A stretch of 64,000 nucleotides of DNA. It comes from Combretum micranthum (taxonomy: Eukaryota; Streptophyta; Magnoliopsida; Myrtales; Combretaceae). The stretch spans positions 434,001-498,000 of the forward strand of contig JAMXBD010000394.1 of assembly GCA_024138025.1 (NCBI GenBank), written 5' to 3'. The position numbers and the translations under genes are program-made. The notes beneath the pieces are model-generated. The model had not been told where the DNA came from, did no database searches, and was given only the letters and a program-made list of their open reading frames with translations. How positions within the stretch are numbered: the first letter of the stretch is position 1; every line of letters begins with the position of its first letter. Below are positions 48,661 through 60,079 of the stretch, in pieces.

Positions 48661-49607
48661 ATGACTCCTTTAGGACCCGAGAACCAAGCGATACCCGAAC
48701 CACCTAACCAAGGGGGAAATGCCTCAATAGAGATTAAACGGCTTACTAGTCAGATAAGAGGCGACATGCAATAGACTCTAGTCAAATAAGAGGCTACATG
48801 CAATAGACTCAAGTTAGTTCAACGTCTACACCTGTGAGATATGAGCAAGAAACGACGCAAGATGAACCCCCATCACCTCAATACCACCAAACCCTCTTAC
48901 CATGCTTCATAAAGTGTAACGAGTATTTCGACGGAGTTTTTGGAAAACCCGATGAGGCAGAGGATTGGTTGGCGCACATTGAGAAGTCCTTTAATGCTTT
49001 TGAAGTACCACACCGCCTGAGAGTCAATTATGAACCTTTATGCTCCGCTTACATGCCCGAGTATGGTGGGACTCTAAGGAAAGGGAGTTGACGCCTCCAG
49101 TTACATGGGAGATGTTTAAATATGAGTTTTTGGACAAATATTTTCCCATGAGCTTAAGAGTCCGGTACAGTTCAGATTTTCTCAATATCTCACAAGGAGA
49201 TCGTAGTGTGGAATAGTACGAAATCGAGTTCAGTAGATTGTTGCAATATGCTCCGGAATCATATAAACAAAGTGGGGAACTCAAAGGACAAGTGTTTCTG
49301 AATGGTTTGAAAGAAGATCGTCGGACTCGATTGGAGGAATTTGATATCAGGAGTTATCAAGGATTGCTAGAAAGAGCACGGATAATAGAAAATGCTCAAA
49401 GGAGGAGGCAGGAAAGAAGTAATAAGGAAATGGAGTTCTATGTTGCAATGACCCCGAGTCAAAATGTCAGAACACTTCCCTTAACTGATGACCCAAACAA
49501 GGAAGAAGACATAATTTTGGATAAGCTACAATGTTGGAAATGTAAGGGACAGCATTACCCTATACGGTGTCCACGACTTCAATCCAAGTGTTACCTCTGT
49601 GGGGACC
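48661..49607 (+). pseudogene. second gag, N-terminal and capsid part
   Basis: Opens with ATG (MTPLGPENQAIPEPPNQ), then is broken by a 32-bp tandem duplication (48748-48811) that brings a TAG. The capsid frame continues at 48834 with KPDEAEDWLAHIEKSF, shifts frame near 49050 (ARVWWDSKERE) and has a TAG at 49214-49216 in VE*YEIEFSRLL. It then runs open through a linker to the first zinc knuckle CWKCKGQHYPIRC (CX2CX3HX4C) and the start of the second (CYLCGD), where solo LTR N is inserted. Clearly the same gag family as 8188-9358. The remainder is at 53274-53607. Confidence 0.87.
48748..48811 (+). repeat. 32-bp tandem duplication inside gag
   Basis: Two copies of a 32-bp unit beginning AGTCARATAAGAGGC and ending GCAATAGACTC differ at three positions. 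It changes the reading frame of gag and introduces stops. Confidence 0.8.
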
Positions 49608-50020
49608 TGTAGACACCCAATTTTTGCTCAATTTAAGGCTCAAATTTATGATAAAAATTTGTATTATGTCAAGCTCACAAAAAAATAGAAAAAAATAGAA
49701 AAAAAAAAGCAAAAATAGCACAAAAAATCAAAAATAGAAAGTAGTAAGGTAAATAAATAAAAAATGAGAGAAAAAAAAGACAAGGTGAAAAAAAAAAAAC
49801 ATAGTGTGTCTTTTCCAAAATTAACAAAAAAAAATTAAAAAAGAAAAAAGAAAAGATATATTATTATTAAAAAATTATTTAAGCTTGATATAATACATAT
49901 TTTGTTATAAATTGTTTTTAAAGATGATAACAAATTTTCAAAAATTATTTTGTTTAATTAAGTGAATTTTGAATGAGCCTTAAAATCAAAATTTGTCAAA
50001 CCCAAACAGTCATAGGCCAA

Positions 50021-50084
50021 TAGCCTATTGGTTAAGACCATTGACCCAGACCTTAGCCCAAGCCATAGGTCATGGGTTCGAACC
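50021..50084 (+). other. tRNA-like A-box/B-box segment in LTR N
   Basis: TAGCCTATTGGTTAAG resembles a pol III A box and GGTTCGAACC (50075-50084) is a perfect B box, 54 bp apart from start to start. There is no full cloverleaf, so this is not a tRNA gene; it could be the head of a tRNA-derived SINE or an LTR component. Confidence 0.5.
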
Positions 50085-50534
50085 AGCTTGGATGCAAAAT
50101 TTTTGGACTTTCTTTCTCATTGTTTTTTGCTCGAAATCAACCCAAACCACTCACTTTGGATCACGATTTGAGTGTGTAATTGTTGTTTTTTTTCAAAATT
50201 GATTATGTGGATTAATAGTCGGCATGGAATAGATTGTAATTGCATTGAATGTTGGATAAAATCAAGTCTCGAACAGTCTCAATTTGTCGGTTGAAATTTG
50301 GGAAAAAACTGCGAAAGTTATGGAAGCTTAAAGGTTCATCAATGGTGGCCGACCAAATTTGATGAATTTGGGCAATTAATTTGATCCTATACAGAGATAG
50401 GATCGACTATTCGAGTATTTATTCATCAATTTCGTCGGTTACAACGAATCAACTTCCAATTTTCAGTTTCAATTTTTTGCGAAAAATTGGTATCTCATTA
50501 AATGCAAGTTGTAACTGAAATCAAACCATGGATC

Positions 50535-50542
50535 TATAAATA
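50535..50542 (+). promoter_or_regulatory. TATA box of LTR N
   Basis: TATAAATA followed by GGGGTGATCCATGAGC and an A-rich leader; the likely LTR promoter. Confidence 0.6.
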
Positions 50543-51049
50543 GGGGTGATCCATGAGCAAAAGGCACAGATCAATTTCAAGAAAACACATCATAAAGATA
50601 GAAATAAAAAATTTTCGAATCTAGGGTTCTTAAGAGAGAAAATTTGAAATTCGAAGTTTTTGGATCAATTTCGATCCAATTTGAGTGTTTGGGAAGCATT
50701 TGGAACTAGTTTCTGGTGATTAAGTATGCTTAGATTTGATCAATTTGTTCGAATTGAGTTTTGCAAATTTTCGATTTAAGCCGCCCTTAGCCACCACCGC
50801 GAACCGCCGTCCACGGTGGTTCTGGGCACGATCCACCACCACCAGCGGCTATAGCTCCACCGCAAGCGTCGGGCCGACAAACTCCCAGCTCCGACAGCCA
50901 CCACAGGCGGACGACGAAGCCCTTAAAGGTCGCGCCATCGTCTTCCTAGCCCGACGGATATCCGAAGTTCGACCCGAAATCCGAAGCCCAACCCAACCGG
51001 TCGTCGGTCAACGGTCATCGGTCAACGGTCAGCCCAAATCCTACAGTCC

Positions 51050-51390
51050 TGATTTGATCAACCAGATCAGACGGTCCAGATTTGATCAAGCAGATCAACG
51101 GCCTAGATTTGATCAAGCAGATCAACGGCCCAGATTTGATCAACCAGATCAGACGATCCAGATTCAATCATCCAGATCAGACAGTCCAGATTTGATCAAG
51201 CAGATCAACGGCCCAGATTTGATCAACCAAATCAGATGGTCCAGATTCAATCATCCAGATCAGACGGTCCAGATTCAATCATCCAGATCAGACGGCCCAG
51301 ATTTGATCAAGCAGATCAACGCTCCAGATTGAAAGTCAAGAGATCAGACGGTCCAGATCAAGCAAACGCGATCAACGCTCCAGATCTGAT
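51050..51390 (+). repeat. 27/28-bp tandem array in LTR N
   Basis: About twelve degenerate units of the form CCAGATTTGATCAANCAGAT plus CARACGG. Because 27 and 28 alternate, an open frame of about 200 codons (50736-51332) crosses the array and gives DQADQRPRF-like repeats, but this is most likely an accident of composition: no family resemblance, position inside an LTR. Confidence 0.85.
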
Positions 51391-51935
51391 TCGAGAACAT
51401 CTAACGGCCCAGGTCAGTCCGCATTATTTTATTATATTTTTATTATATAATTAATTTCGAAAAATAGGAAAAAATAGTAAAAAATTCAGAAAAAATCATA
51501 AAAAATTCAGAAAAATTCAGAAAAATCTAGAAAAATTAAAATAATTATTTTTCATATAAATTTACTTGTTTCGGTAATTTTTGATATTTTTGAAAATTTT
51601 ATGTACATGGATTGATTTTGAAATGCGTAGATGATGCATGAAAAATAATTTTAATGTATTATATTTGTAATATAATCTTGATAGGATATATTTTGAATAT
51701 ATTTTGAGTGTATGTGATGATTATTGAATTTTGAAGAAATGAAAAAAAATGATAAATAAAAATGACAAAATGGGTTTTCCAAAACCAAAATTGTTTTTGA
51801 ATAAAAATGAATGAAATTTTTGAATAAAATAGAATGAATTTTTGAATTTGTGAATGATGAATGAGATGAATGAAAATGAAAGAATTATTGTTGAATATTT
51901 CTGAGAATCATGAAATTAATCAAGTTTTTAATCAA

Positions 51936-52510
51936 AATATCTTCATAAATTTGCTATGAAGATAATCATTAAAGTCTTTCCTCAAAAATATCTTCATAAA
52001 TTTGCTATGAAGATAATCATTAAAGTCTTTCCTCAAAAATATCTTCATAAATTTGCTATGAAGATAATCATGAAAGTCTTTCGTCAAAAATATCTTCATA
52101 AATTTGCTATGAAGATAATCATTAAAGTTTTTCCTCAAAATCTTCATAAATTTTCTATGAAGATAATAATTCAAGTTTTTTCATCAAATTATTTCATAAA
52201 TTTGCTATGAAAATAATAATCAAAAGTTTTTTTAATCAAATTAATAAATTGTCTATGAAAATAATCAAAAGTTTCAATCAAGTTATCTTCATAAATTTGC
52301 TATGAAGATAATAAAGTTTTTCCTCAATATTATCTTCATAAATTACTATGAAGATAATAACCAAAAGTTTCTCAAATTTTTTCATAAATTTGCTATGAAG
52401 ATAATCATTAAAATGATAAAATTTCATCAAATTATTTTCATAAATTTGCTATGGAAATAATAACTAAAGTTTTCATCAAAATATTTTCATAAATTTGCTA
52501 TGAAAATATT
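51936..52510 (+). repeat. array of mini-hairpins, 51-bp period
   Basis: About ten units; the first four have a 51-bp spacing, later ones shorten and decay. Each has TATCTTCATA, a 7-nt loop AATTTGC, and TATGAAGATA: a perfect 10-bp stem. The stems stay paired even where bases change, for example TTTTCATA with TATGAAAA near 52490. Open frames on both strands follow from the period being a multiple of three and are not genes. Confidence 0.9.
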
Positions 52511-53273
52511 CATTCAAGTTTAATCAAATTGATTTTTATGTAGCATTAGAGTAACCATGAATTATCATGAAATGATTTTAGAAAAAATGATTTTTTGGAC
52601 TTAGAAATATGTTTTCATAAAATAAAAAAAATCAATTGATTAGATCATAGGATCATCAAAAATGATTTTCATAAAAATTTAAAATTTAATGAACTTAAAG
52701 TGTAAAGAGTTTTAAAAATATAAAATCGATCAACAAACTAAGTTCTTATAAAAGAACTATGTTTTGTCTGATCTCGATTAGCGAGTACGTAGGTACCTAC
52801 GGGGTGACAATAAAAAATGAAAAAATATTTTTTGTTTATCATTTTGGTTATTTTTGTGAAATTTTTTAGCAATAAAAAATATAAAAATATAAAAAGAAAA
52901 ACAAAAAATGTGACTTGTAAATATTTTTATTTAAATTTTTGAGTATTAAAGGATAGATTATAAGTTTAAAATTCCAAAAGTGGTAACCATTTGGTTTTAA
53001 TAGGTTAGCCCCCGAATCCATGATATCTGGTTTTTTAAAAGTTTGGTTTTTAAATCAAATTTTCGCAGACTAGTAGGTAAGTTAGGATCAACAGACCCAT
53101 TAATCCTAGCTTTTTATTTTTCCCGATTTATATCGGGTGGTGACTCTAAAAAGTTTTCAAAAATTAAAATTTCTTTTAACCCCTAGTCGAGGATTCATGT
53201 TAAATGGGTTCGGGTTTAATATGAATCGGGTTAGGAGAAATGAACCAGATAATGAAAAAATCCAGGCTTGACA

Positions 53274-53607
53274 GGACCCCAGTCACAAAGTTGAGAAGTG
53301 TCCCAAAAAGATGACCAACGCATGCTCTCTTTGCACAAAAGCGGGACATCCAGCTAAAACATGCCCTGAACGGGATAACTTGCATGTTGCTTCGCTGGAT
53401 CTACCTAGGAAGAAGAGGAAGAGATATAACAGGAATAAAAGCAACAAAGGAAAAAGGAATGGAGGTTCTTCAAGGACATCTACATCCAGAAATCTAGTCC
53501 ACAACCCTCACACATATGGAGTGTATGAAGAAGCTAGTGATGAGGAGCTGGAGTCCTTTACCATGGAAGGAAGTGAGGATCAAAGATGCAACTCAGTACC
53601 AGGTTAG
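53274..53607 (+). pseudogene. second gag, C-terminal part
   Basis: Resumes the frame after LTR N: the second knuckle finishes as PSHKVEKC and the third is CSLCTKAGHPAKTC. A basic linker (LPRKKRKRYNRNKSNKGKR) is followed by a Ser/Glu-rich tail ending at the stop before 53608. Upstream half is 48661-49607. Confidence 0.88.
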
Positions 53608-54393
53608 TGCTATACCCTTAGAATACCGCATATCCTTTCCTGTCAATAGAATCAAAGAGATAGGTTGTTAGAAATACCTTCGGATTACATGGCTAGACTA
53701 AAAATAGGAAAGCCCGAGACCATTAAAAGTTAGAATGAGCCAATAATGGAAACTAAAACAAAAACTCGATTAATTTAATGAATTCCAAGACACTCCACAT
53801 ATAACTTCTTGTAAATAAAGAACTTTGAAAGATCGAAAATCTACGATGATCGTTACATAAAAGTTAAAATTTCAAAAATCAAATCTCAATTACCAAACTC
53901 CGTAAGGTCTTCACAAGTAATAAGTATACAATAAAGCAATGAGATTCTTGATTTCAACCCCATCAAGATGATCACGATGATAAGAATTTAAAACAATGAT
54001 GACCATATTGTTTAAGGAAATATGAATCATAAAGCACAATATCGTATATACAGCTACATAAGAATGGAGAAGCGAATCCATAACCTTCGTTGGTCAAGTA
54101 ATCGAGTCATGAAAGGTCGTGTTGTCATGAGTCGTCTAGTGTCGGTCGGGTCGAGTCGTCTGTGGTCTCGAGTCAGGTCCGTGTCGTTTTCCAAAAGAGT
54201 CGTGTAAGTGAAGGTTGGAATCGCTAAGCCAAATCTTATTAATTTGTATGTGCTATATTTCGTAAAATATTTATCATGCAAAATTTAGAAATGATACAAA
54301 CCAAAGCATAAACCGATGCAAGAAATATAATTCGAAAATCCACAATCTTTTCTCGATAAAAGATATACAAGTAACAAGTTTTGCGGACAAAAC
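53608..54393 (+). other. post-gag region without pol
   Basis: About 0.8 kb of A-rich non-coding sequence with a GTCGTGTTGTCATGAGTCGT stretch near 54116. No protease or polymerase motifs. Shorter than the equivalent 1.7 kb in the complete element. Confidence 0.55.
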
Positions 54394-54413
54394 TTTCTTT
54401 AAGGTGGGGAGGA
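54394..54413 (+). other. polypurine tract of the second element
   Basis: CTTTCTTTAAGGTGGGGAGGA directly before TGTAAGCCCCGG, with CGGACAAAACTTTC upstream, parallel to 11031-11045. Confidence 0.8.
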
Positions 54414-55240
54414 TGTAAGCCCCGGAAAATTTCAATAAATAATTTCAAAATGAACTTCGAAAATGAACCCTAAAAAATCACTCCAAATTAAAACCGAATT
54501 TTGACAAGTCTAAATCACGAATGAATCAAAAAAATTTCTTAATCATGAAAAAGAAAATCCTTAAAAATAAAATACACTCAGTGGTCTTCAATTCAAAACC
54601 ACAACGTACGAAAAATACATAATTTAACTCCGATTTATTAAATCGGAATATAAAGCCCAAAAACCAAATTATTAAAAAGTAAATAATGATTAAACTTTGG
54701 AAATGAAACCCAATTCAAGAATTCCGAAAACAATAAGAGTTATTAAATACTTACAAAAATAAAATTTAAAATAAATCTATCAAATTAAATATGTTATATA
54801 AACATAAATATCAGTTTCCAAATTGGCAAAGGTTTAAACCGGAAAATCACCCGGAAACCCTAACCGAAATACAATAGCTTAAGTCCGGCAATCTATGGCC
54901 CTTAACCCTAGAGGCCGAGGTGTAGTTTAAATAAGTAGAATAGCTCGTAGTAATATAAGTTTATTCACAAATATCAGATTGGTAAATTTTTTACCTATCT
55001 CGAACCCATTCGGATACAGACTTTGAAAAGCATGTCCCGGGGCTCGAGATCTCAAAAATACACCATTAGTACCGTTAGACTCGTAATTTTATAAAATTTC
55101 TAAATATATCAGTTATATAATTTTTCGGGTTATAAAAGTTACAATTATAACCTTTTATCGTATTTTCATTTCTACCGGTAATTGATTAGTCTTTTGCACT
55201 ATTCATTTTATTTCATTACACAATTTTATTACTTTTATAA
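54414..55240 (+). repeat. 3' LTR of the second element, 5' fragment
   Basis: TGTAAGCCCCGGAAAATTTC, the ACCGTTAGACTCGTAA and TTTTTCGG words and CTACCGGTAATTGATTAGTC, then cut off at 55240 by the start of another LTR. The matching 5' LTR of this element was not found upstream of 48661. Confidence 0.75.
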
Positions 55241-58200
55241 TGTATACCCCGGGTTTCCTAGTAATCAAGTAAACTTCGGAAACCGGAAAATGAAACCCTA
55301 AACCGGTTTAGTTCAAGCTTTGTAAGAAAGACCTAGAAACCCTAATTCCGGTTTTTCCTCAGTTTCCAAATAAGAAACTTTTATAAGCAAAATTAATTTT
55401 GAATATAGTTCTTGATTATATTTCAAACCAAGAAAAGATCAGATTTTAAGAAAATTTCAATTCCGGGTCATCCCGAGACCCATTATAGAAAAGTGTGCCC
55501 CGGCACTAGAATTTCAAAAATTTCCTTATGAATACTCATTTGACTCGAAATAAAATAAGGATTTCAAAAATATAAATTTCACAATTTTTCGACTTATGAA
55601 AAATACAGTTTTAACCTTCTTATTCGTATTTTTCTTACTACCGGTAATTAAGTTGTCTTGATTACTATTCACTACTATTCACAAGTACAACCTATGACTA
55701 CTCATTTGTACACCCTATTCTTACAATCACTCAATTCCATTTTCCTTTTGAAGGACTTTTGTTTCCAAATAATTATTACAAGTTATGTCACTTTATGTAC
55801 ATCCATCAAACAAATCAATCAAAATAAGTTAATCAAAAATCAAATCCCCCCTTTTTCTCTTGCATTGGTTGGCATGAAACCCTCCCCAACAAGTTCCAAT
55901 TTGCAATTTTTTTTTATTTGTTTTATTCCATTTTAACCTAATTTCACTTTATATATAAACTACTTTTTCTCTCTCTCTCTTCATTCTTTCACTTTCAAAC
56001 TTTTGCAAAGGTAAAACACTCTCATTTTCTCTCCCCACACCCTCCATGCCGTAAGCCCCATGGCATCCACACACACACACACACACAACTTGTTTCTTCT
56101 CCTTTTGTCTTCTATTTTACTCTAAGTAAATAAACTTCTACTCCTTCTACTCATAGATCCTTGTTATGGTAAGGATATTCTTGGATATTTCAATTAAATG
56201 TCCCCATGATCTTTTGGTAGGGACAATGAGATATCAAAACAAGAATACCAAACCATCACAAAGTAGATCTAACCTTTAAAGGAGCTTTCATGCTAAAAGC
56301 TTTATGTTTATCCATCAAAAAGTGTTTTGAACAAAAGATCTTTTATAAAAATGTAGTTTTTATGTTTTCAAAACTTATTTAAGCACTTGATATAGTAGAT
56401 CTACCATTTTACCATTCATATACATGTAGACATTAAGATCTCATCTTCATTTTGAGTTTATATGCATTAATGGTCTTTAATGCTTTTGTCCTTAGTAAAT
56501 AACCTTCCCAGTATATAGATCTATAGGTTAATGAGTTAATAATACCAAAAAGGAAAACGCTTTTCAAGAAATGAGTTAGTGTAAATTCGGATGACTTTGG
56601 AAATCTAGGTTGAAAACACTTTTATCAACTTCTAAACATGTATTTTACAAGAAAAATGAAATCTATAGGTGATAGATAATGTTTGGTAATATTTTTCATG
56701 AGTTTAAATGAGTTTTTACTAAAGAAAATATTTGAAATAAGAGATAAAGTCTAATAGAAGTTTTGAGTCAAAAGTCTTGAAGGCCAAATTCGTAATAATG
56801 GATAAATGAGTAGAAAACACTAGTTTTCCAACTTCAAAAATGGTATTTTCTTAAATAAATGAAGTCCTTAGGGTATAGGTAAAATAAATACTTAAAGTTC
56901 TAAGTAGAAAATGTATTTTTCATAAAAGAATCAACTTGAAAATGAAGTTTTCTAAATTCGGATTTTTGGAACTACCCTAGTGTAAGACCCACTTAAAAGT
57001 TTACAAATGAAGATTTTATTAAAGAAATAAAGGCATTAGGATATAGTTAATATAAGGGTCAAAATTTCTCTAAACAAAGTGGAGTTTTCCTAAAGAAAAT
57101 CCTTGTAATAAGTAAGTGTGACCAAGTGTAGTAAACTTACTTGTTAAACAATAGCATGAAATGGTTTTCTAAGAAAAAGTATATTTAAATTCTTTAAGTC
57201 TAAAAATTTATAAGACCTTAGGCACTTAAGAGTTCATATCATGACATTCATGATAGGGAAATTCATTACCATGTCATTTAGTTTCATTTTGCACATAGGA
57301 ATATCAATAGCATTCATGGAAATTGCATTTTCGGAATCTATATAACCACTGTACAGATCTGATCCCTCATTTCTGAGGCTTAGATATTTTCAAAACTTGA
57401 TTTAAACTTCATATTTAGAAAGCTCTTCCGAAGTAGATAGAAATCGATATAAAATTTGCGAGATTCCGAGTTAAAATGACCAAGTTATGGCCATTTTAAG
57501 TTGGAATTCCCGCTTAGGACGTGAATTACGAATTTGATAGTTTGTAAGAAGTCGTTGGATTAGTTTGAGTTGAAATACTTATTAGAGTATTTCTTCCTTT
57601 TTAGGTAATCCCGAGTTCGACGATTCCCTACCACCGGATTATTATTACTAGAAGACCGGTGATCTAATGGCCGAGTGAGTTTTCTCCTTATTTTGTTACC
57701 TTGATTATGCTTGTAGTTAGTTGCATTAGATTATAGGAACAATATAAAAATCGATATGAATGGGGATGGGATATATGATGAAGCTGTGATGAATGCATGC
57801 CAAAGAATACTAAAGCATATCGAAACCATGATTTGATTGGATAACTGCACTGTTTATATTATTTCTGTTATACGTGTGATATTGGTTGGTCACTCTAAAG
57901 AATGTATAAATATTTTGACTGAAGCAAAAATTAAAGTGGTCATGCATCGCATCGGACATATTGCATTTGGTAGCATGCTACTCCTACGCAGTCGATCGGT
58001 ATGGTCCGTCGTTGCCTCGTTTAGATAACAAGCCCGGTGCCAGAGCTCATTCAGGGGTACTAAGGCGCATGTGGATGCATTCTTGGATGACCCTAGCCGA
58101 GTCGAGTGCTAAGAGCCGAGGGCTTGGGGACTAGATGCAGTCGTGTAGACTCAATACCATTCCTAACCCAAGATACAGAGGGCTTAAATCCGTTCTGTGT

Positions 58201-58775
58201 GTGGGTTCCGGATACCCATGCATAATTGCTTGCTACGTGTTTGTTCATGCATAGCATATGATTGATTATAACTTGCTTGTCATGGTACGGAATTAAGAGA
58301 ATTCTCACTAAGCTAGTGTAGCTTATACCCCAATAGTTGTTTAAATGAGCAGGTTATTTCAAGAATGCAAAGTGGGGACCGAATTGGTTGGAGCAATGAA
58401 GGACTTCGGGATTCTGGCAGGGTATATGGATGTTTGAAGTTACCAACTAGATTTTTTATGAGCTGCCTTGTAATATTTTTATGTAGGGAAGTCTATGGAC
58501 GAATGTATTTGGAGCTGAATGGTTTGTATTTTGAAGTGTAGTGATTCGTATATGAAGTGTAGTGATTTGTATCTGAAGTATAGTAAATTTGTATTTCCTT
58601 TACATTGTTACTCATTTGTATCAACATAAAATGTATCATTCCGATGTGTCTCCTTTATGTGTTAGACGCCTTGTACATAGTATGGAAGCCTTCGCGTGAC
58701 TGAGGTGGTCATTCTTAGGCTTTAATATTGTGTACGGCGGACTGCCACGTTTAGGGTACCATTCGGGGCGTGACA
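55241..58775 (+). repeat. LTR Q, full length
   Basis: 3535 bp from TGTATACCCCGGG to TTCGGGGCGTGACA. It has CCGGTAATTAAGTTGTC near 55641, a TATA-like TATATATAAA near 55949, an (AC)n run at 56070-56088, the palindromic block near 57470, a GC-rich cassette at 57965-58140 like that of LTR K, and the hairpin before the end. The flanks TATAA and AAAAC do not match, so it may be part of a rearranged or deleted element rather than a clean solo insertion. Confidence 0.75.
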
Positions 58776-60079
58776 AAAACCAAATATCAGTATAGGATAC
58801 TTAGACACTCATAACAGTTTAGTTATATAGTTTATGCCTTATTGATGAATATTTTATTCATCTAGGTGACTTTGACACTTTAGACGATTTTCCAACTGAT
58901 TATTATGACTAGCCAATATGAGCAGGTGAGTAACTCAGACCTATTATACTGTTTATGCTTGTAGTTAGTAACATATGTAATGCAAATATAATGATATAGT
59001 TGTTGCGAAAAGCCTGATGAGAATGAATTTTGATTGGAACTGATTACTTGTGATGCCAAAACGAGTTAATAAAAGTGATAATACTATTGTATGATGATGT
59101 GAAATAGTATGATGATTACTGTGTGTAATGTATGATCACCATGAATCTGAATAAGAATTATTGACTTATTAAATAACATGGTCATGCATTGCACGTACTA
59201 CATTATTGCATATACAAAAAAGGTGACAGCCTGTTACGTATTAATATTTCAATTCCCTATTAATACTTGATTTTTTTAAAGTGTTAGCTCTTCTAAGGTT
59301 TTCTTTATTCTATCGGTTCTACAAGAACTAAGTGGCAACGAAGAACGTCGTCCGTAGTATCACTTTGAAATGATTAATACTTAGGAAGTTTCTAAGGATC
59401 GATGCAGTAAATGGTCAGTTAAAATATCCTTAAACTAAAAGTGATAACTCTAAAACGAGGAATCATTGATTTTCTTGTAAACTTAGTCTCTACTGGGCAA
59501 GTAGATCATAAAGTAATTGTTCTTCAACCCTAAAAGGAGGGCGCAAATCTTTTTCCTGTTTGGATTTTAGATCATCCAAGCTTGTATTTTGAGCATATGT
59601 TTGATTGATTGCATTACATATAATTTGTTGATAAACTTATTTGATTTGTAATATGTCTGCTTATGCATTGAGCCGTAGTTTTGTTTACACTCCCAAAGAC
59701 ATTTCAGGTTTACTTACGACCATAGCTAATTACATCCAGGAGTATGACCCCGGTAAGAGCTTAAAAGCTGGATGCTCATAGGTTAAATCGGGATAAATTG
59801 TTTTCTATTATTCCTAGTATAGATTAGTTAGCATATGTATTATCAATTATGTACTTGAAGATTTATGGAGAGATTATATGGTTTGTAATATATTTATGAT
59901 ACCCTTTACTTGTGATGACAGTTATTTACTAATTTATGTCTTACATGTATTTGTCATTTCTTAACCAAGCAACTAAAATATCTTGTTGTTTGAAAATATG
60001 TCACTCTCCGAAGGTAATTTAATGATAGTATTTAAGTATGGCTTGTGTACTACTACTAGGGTAACCTCAGGGCATGACA
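58776..60079 (+). repeat. 3' fragment of a diverged LTR
   Basis: Contains a CTAGGTGAC/TGATTATTATGACTAG/GAGCAGGTGAGTAACT succession near 58860-58940 that matches the 3' half of other LTRs, a CCCTAAAAGGAGGGCG block at 59528, and the terminus CAGGGCATGACA ending at 60079. No gene. Confidence 0.6.

Larger units (their letters stand above)
49608..53273 (+). mobile_element. solo LTR N of an unrelated family, inside gag
   Basis: 3666 bp from TGTAGACACCC to CAGGCTTGACA, flanked by the exact duplication GGACC (49603-49607 and 53274-53278). It splits the second zinc-knuckle codons of gag. It shares none of the modules of the other LTRs. Contents: a tRNA-like segment (50021-50084), TATA box (50535), a CG-richer block (50780-51000), a 27/28-bp tandem array (51050-51390), a 51-bp hairpin array (51936-52510), and a GTACGTAGGTACCTACGGGG word (52784). 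The 3' phrase GGGTGGTGACTCTAAAA near 53135 is typical of Tat/Ogre-type gypsy LTRs, which is my best family guess. Confidence 0.9.

Noticed and set aside
50021..50084. A tRNA gene in LTR N
   Set aside because: A and B boxes are present but acceptor, anticodon and D stems do not pair into a cloverleaf.
50736..51332. Open frame of 198 codons in LTR N
   Set aside because: The second half is a translation of the 27/28-bp tandem array; position in a solo LTR and absence of family resemblance argue against a gene.
51932..52210. Long frames on both strands over the 51-bp array
   Set aside because: The period is a multiple of three, so frames stay open on both strands by repetition alone.
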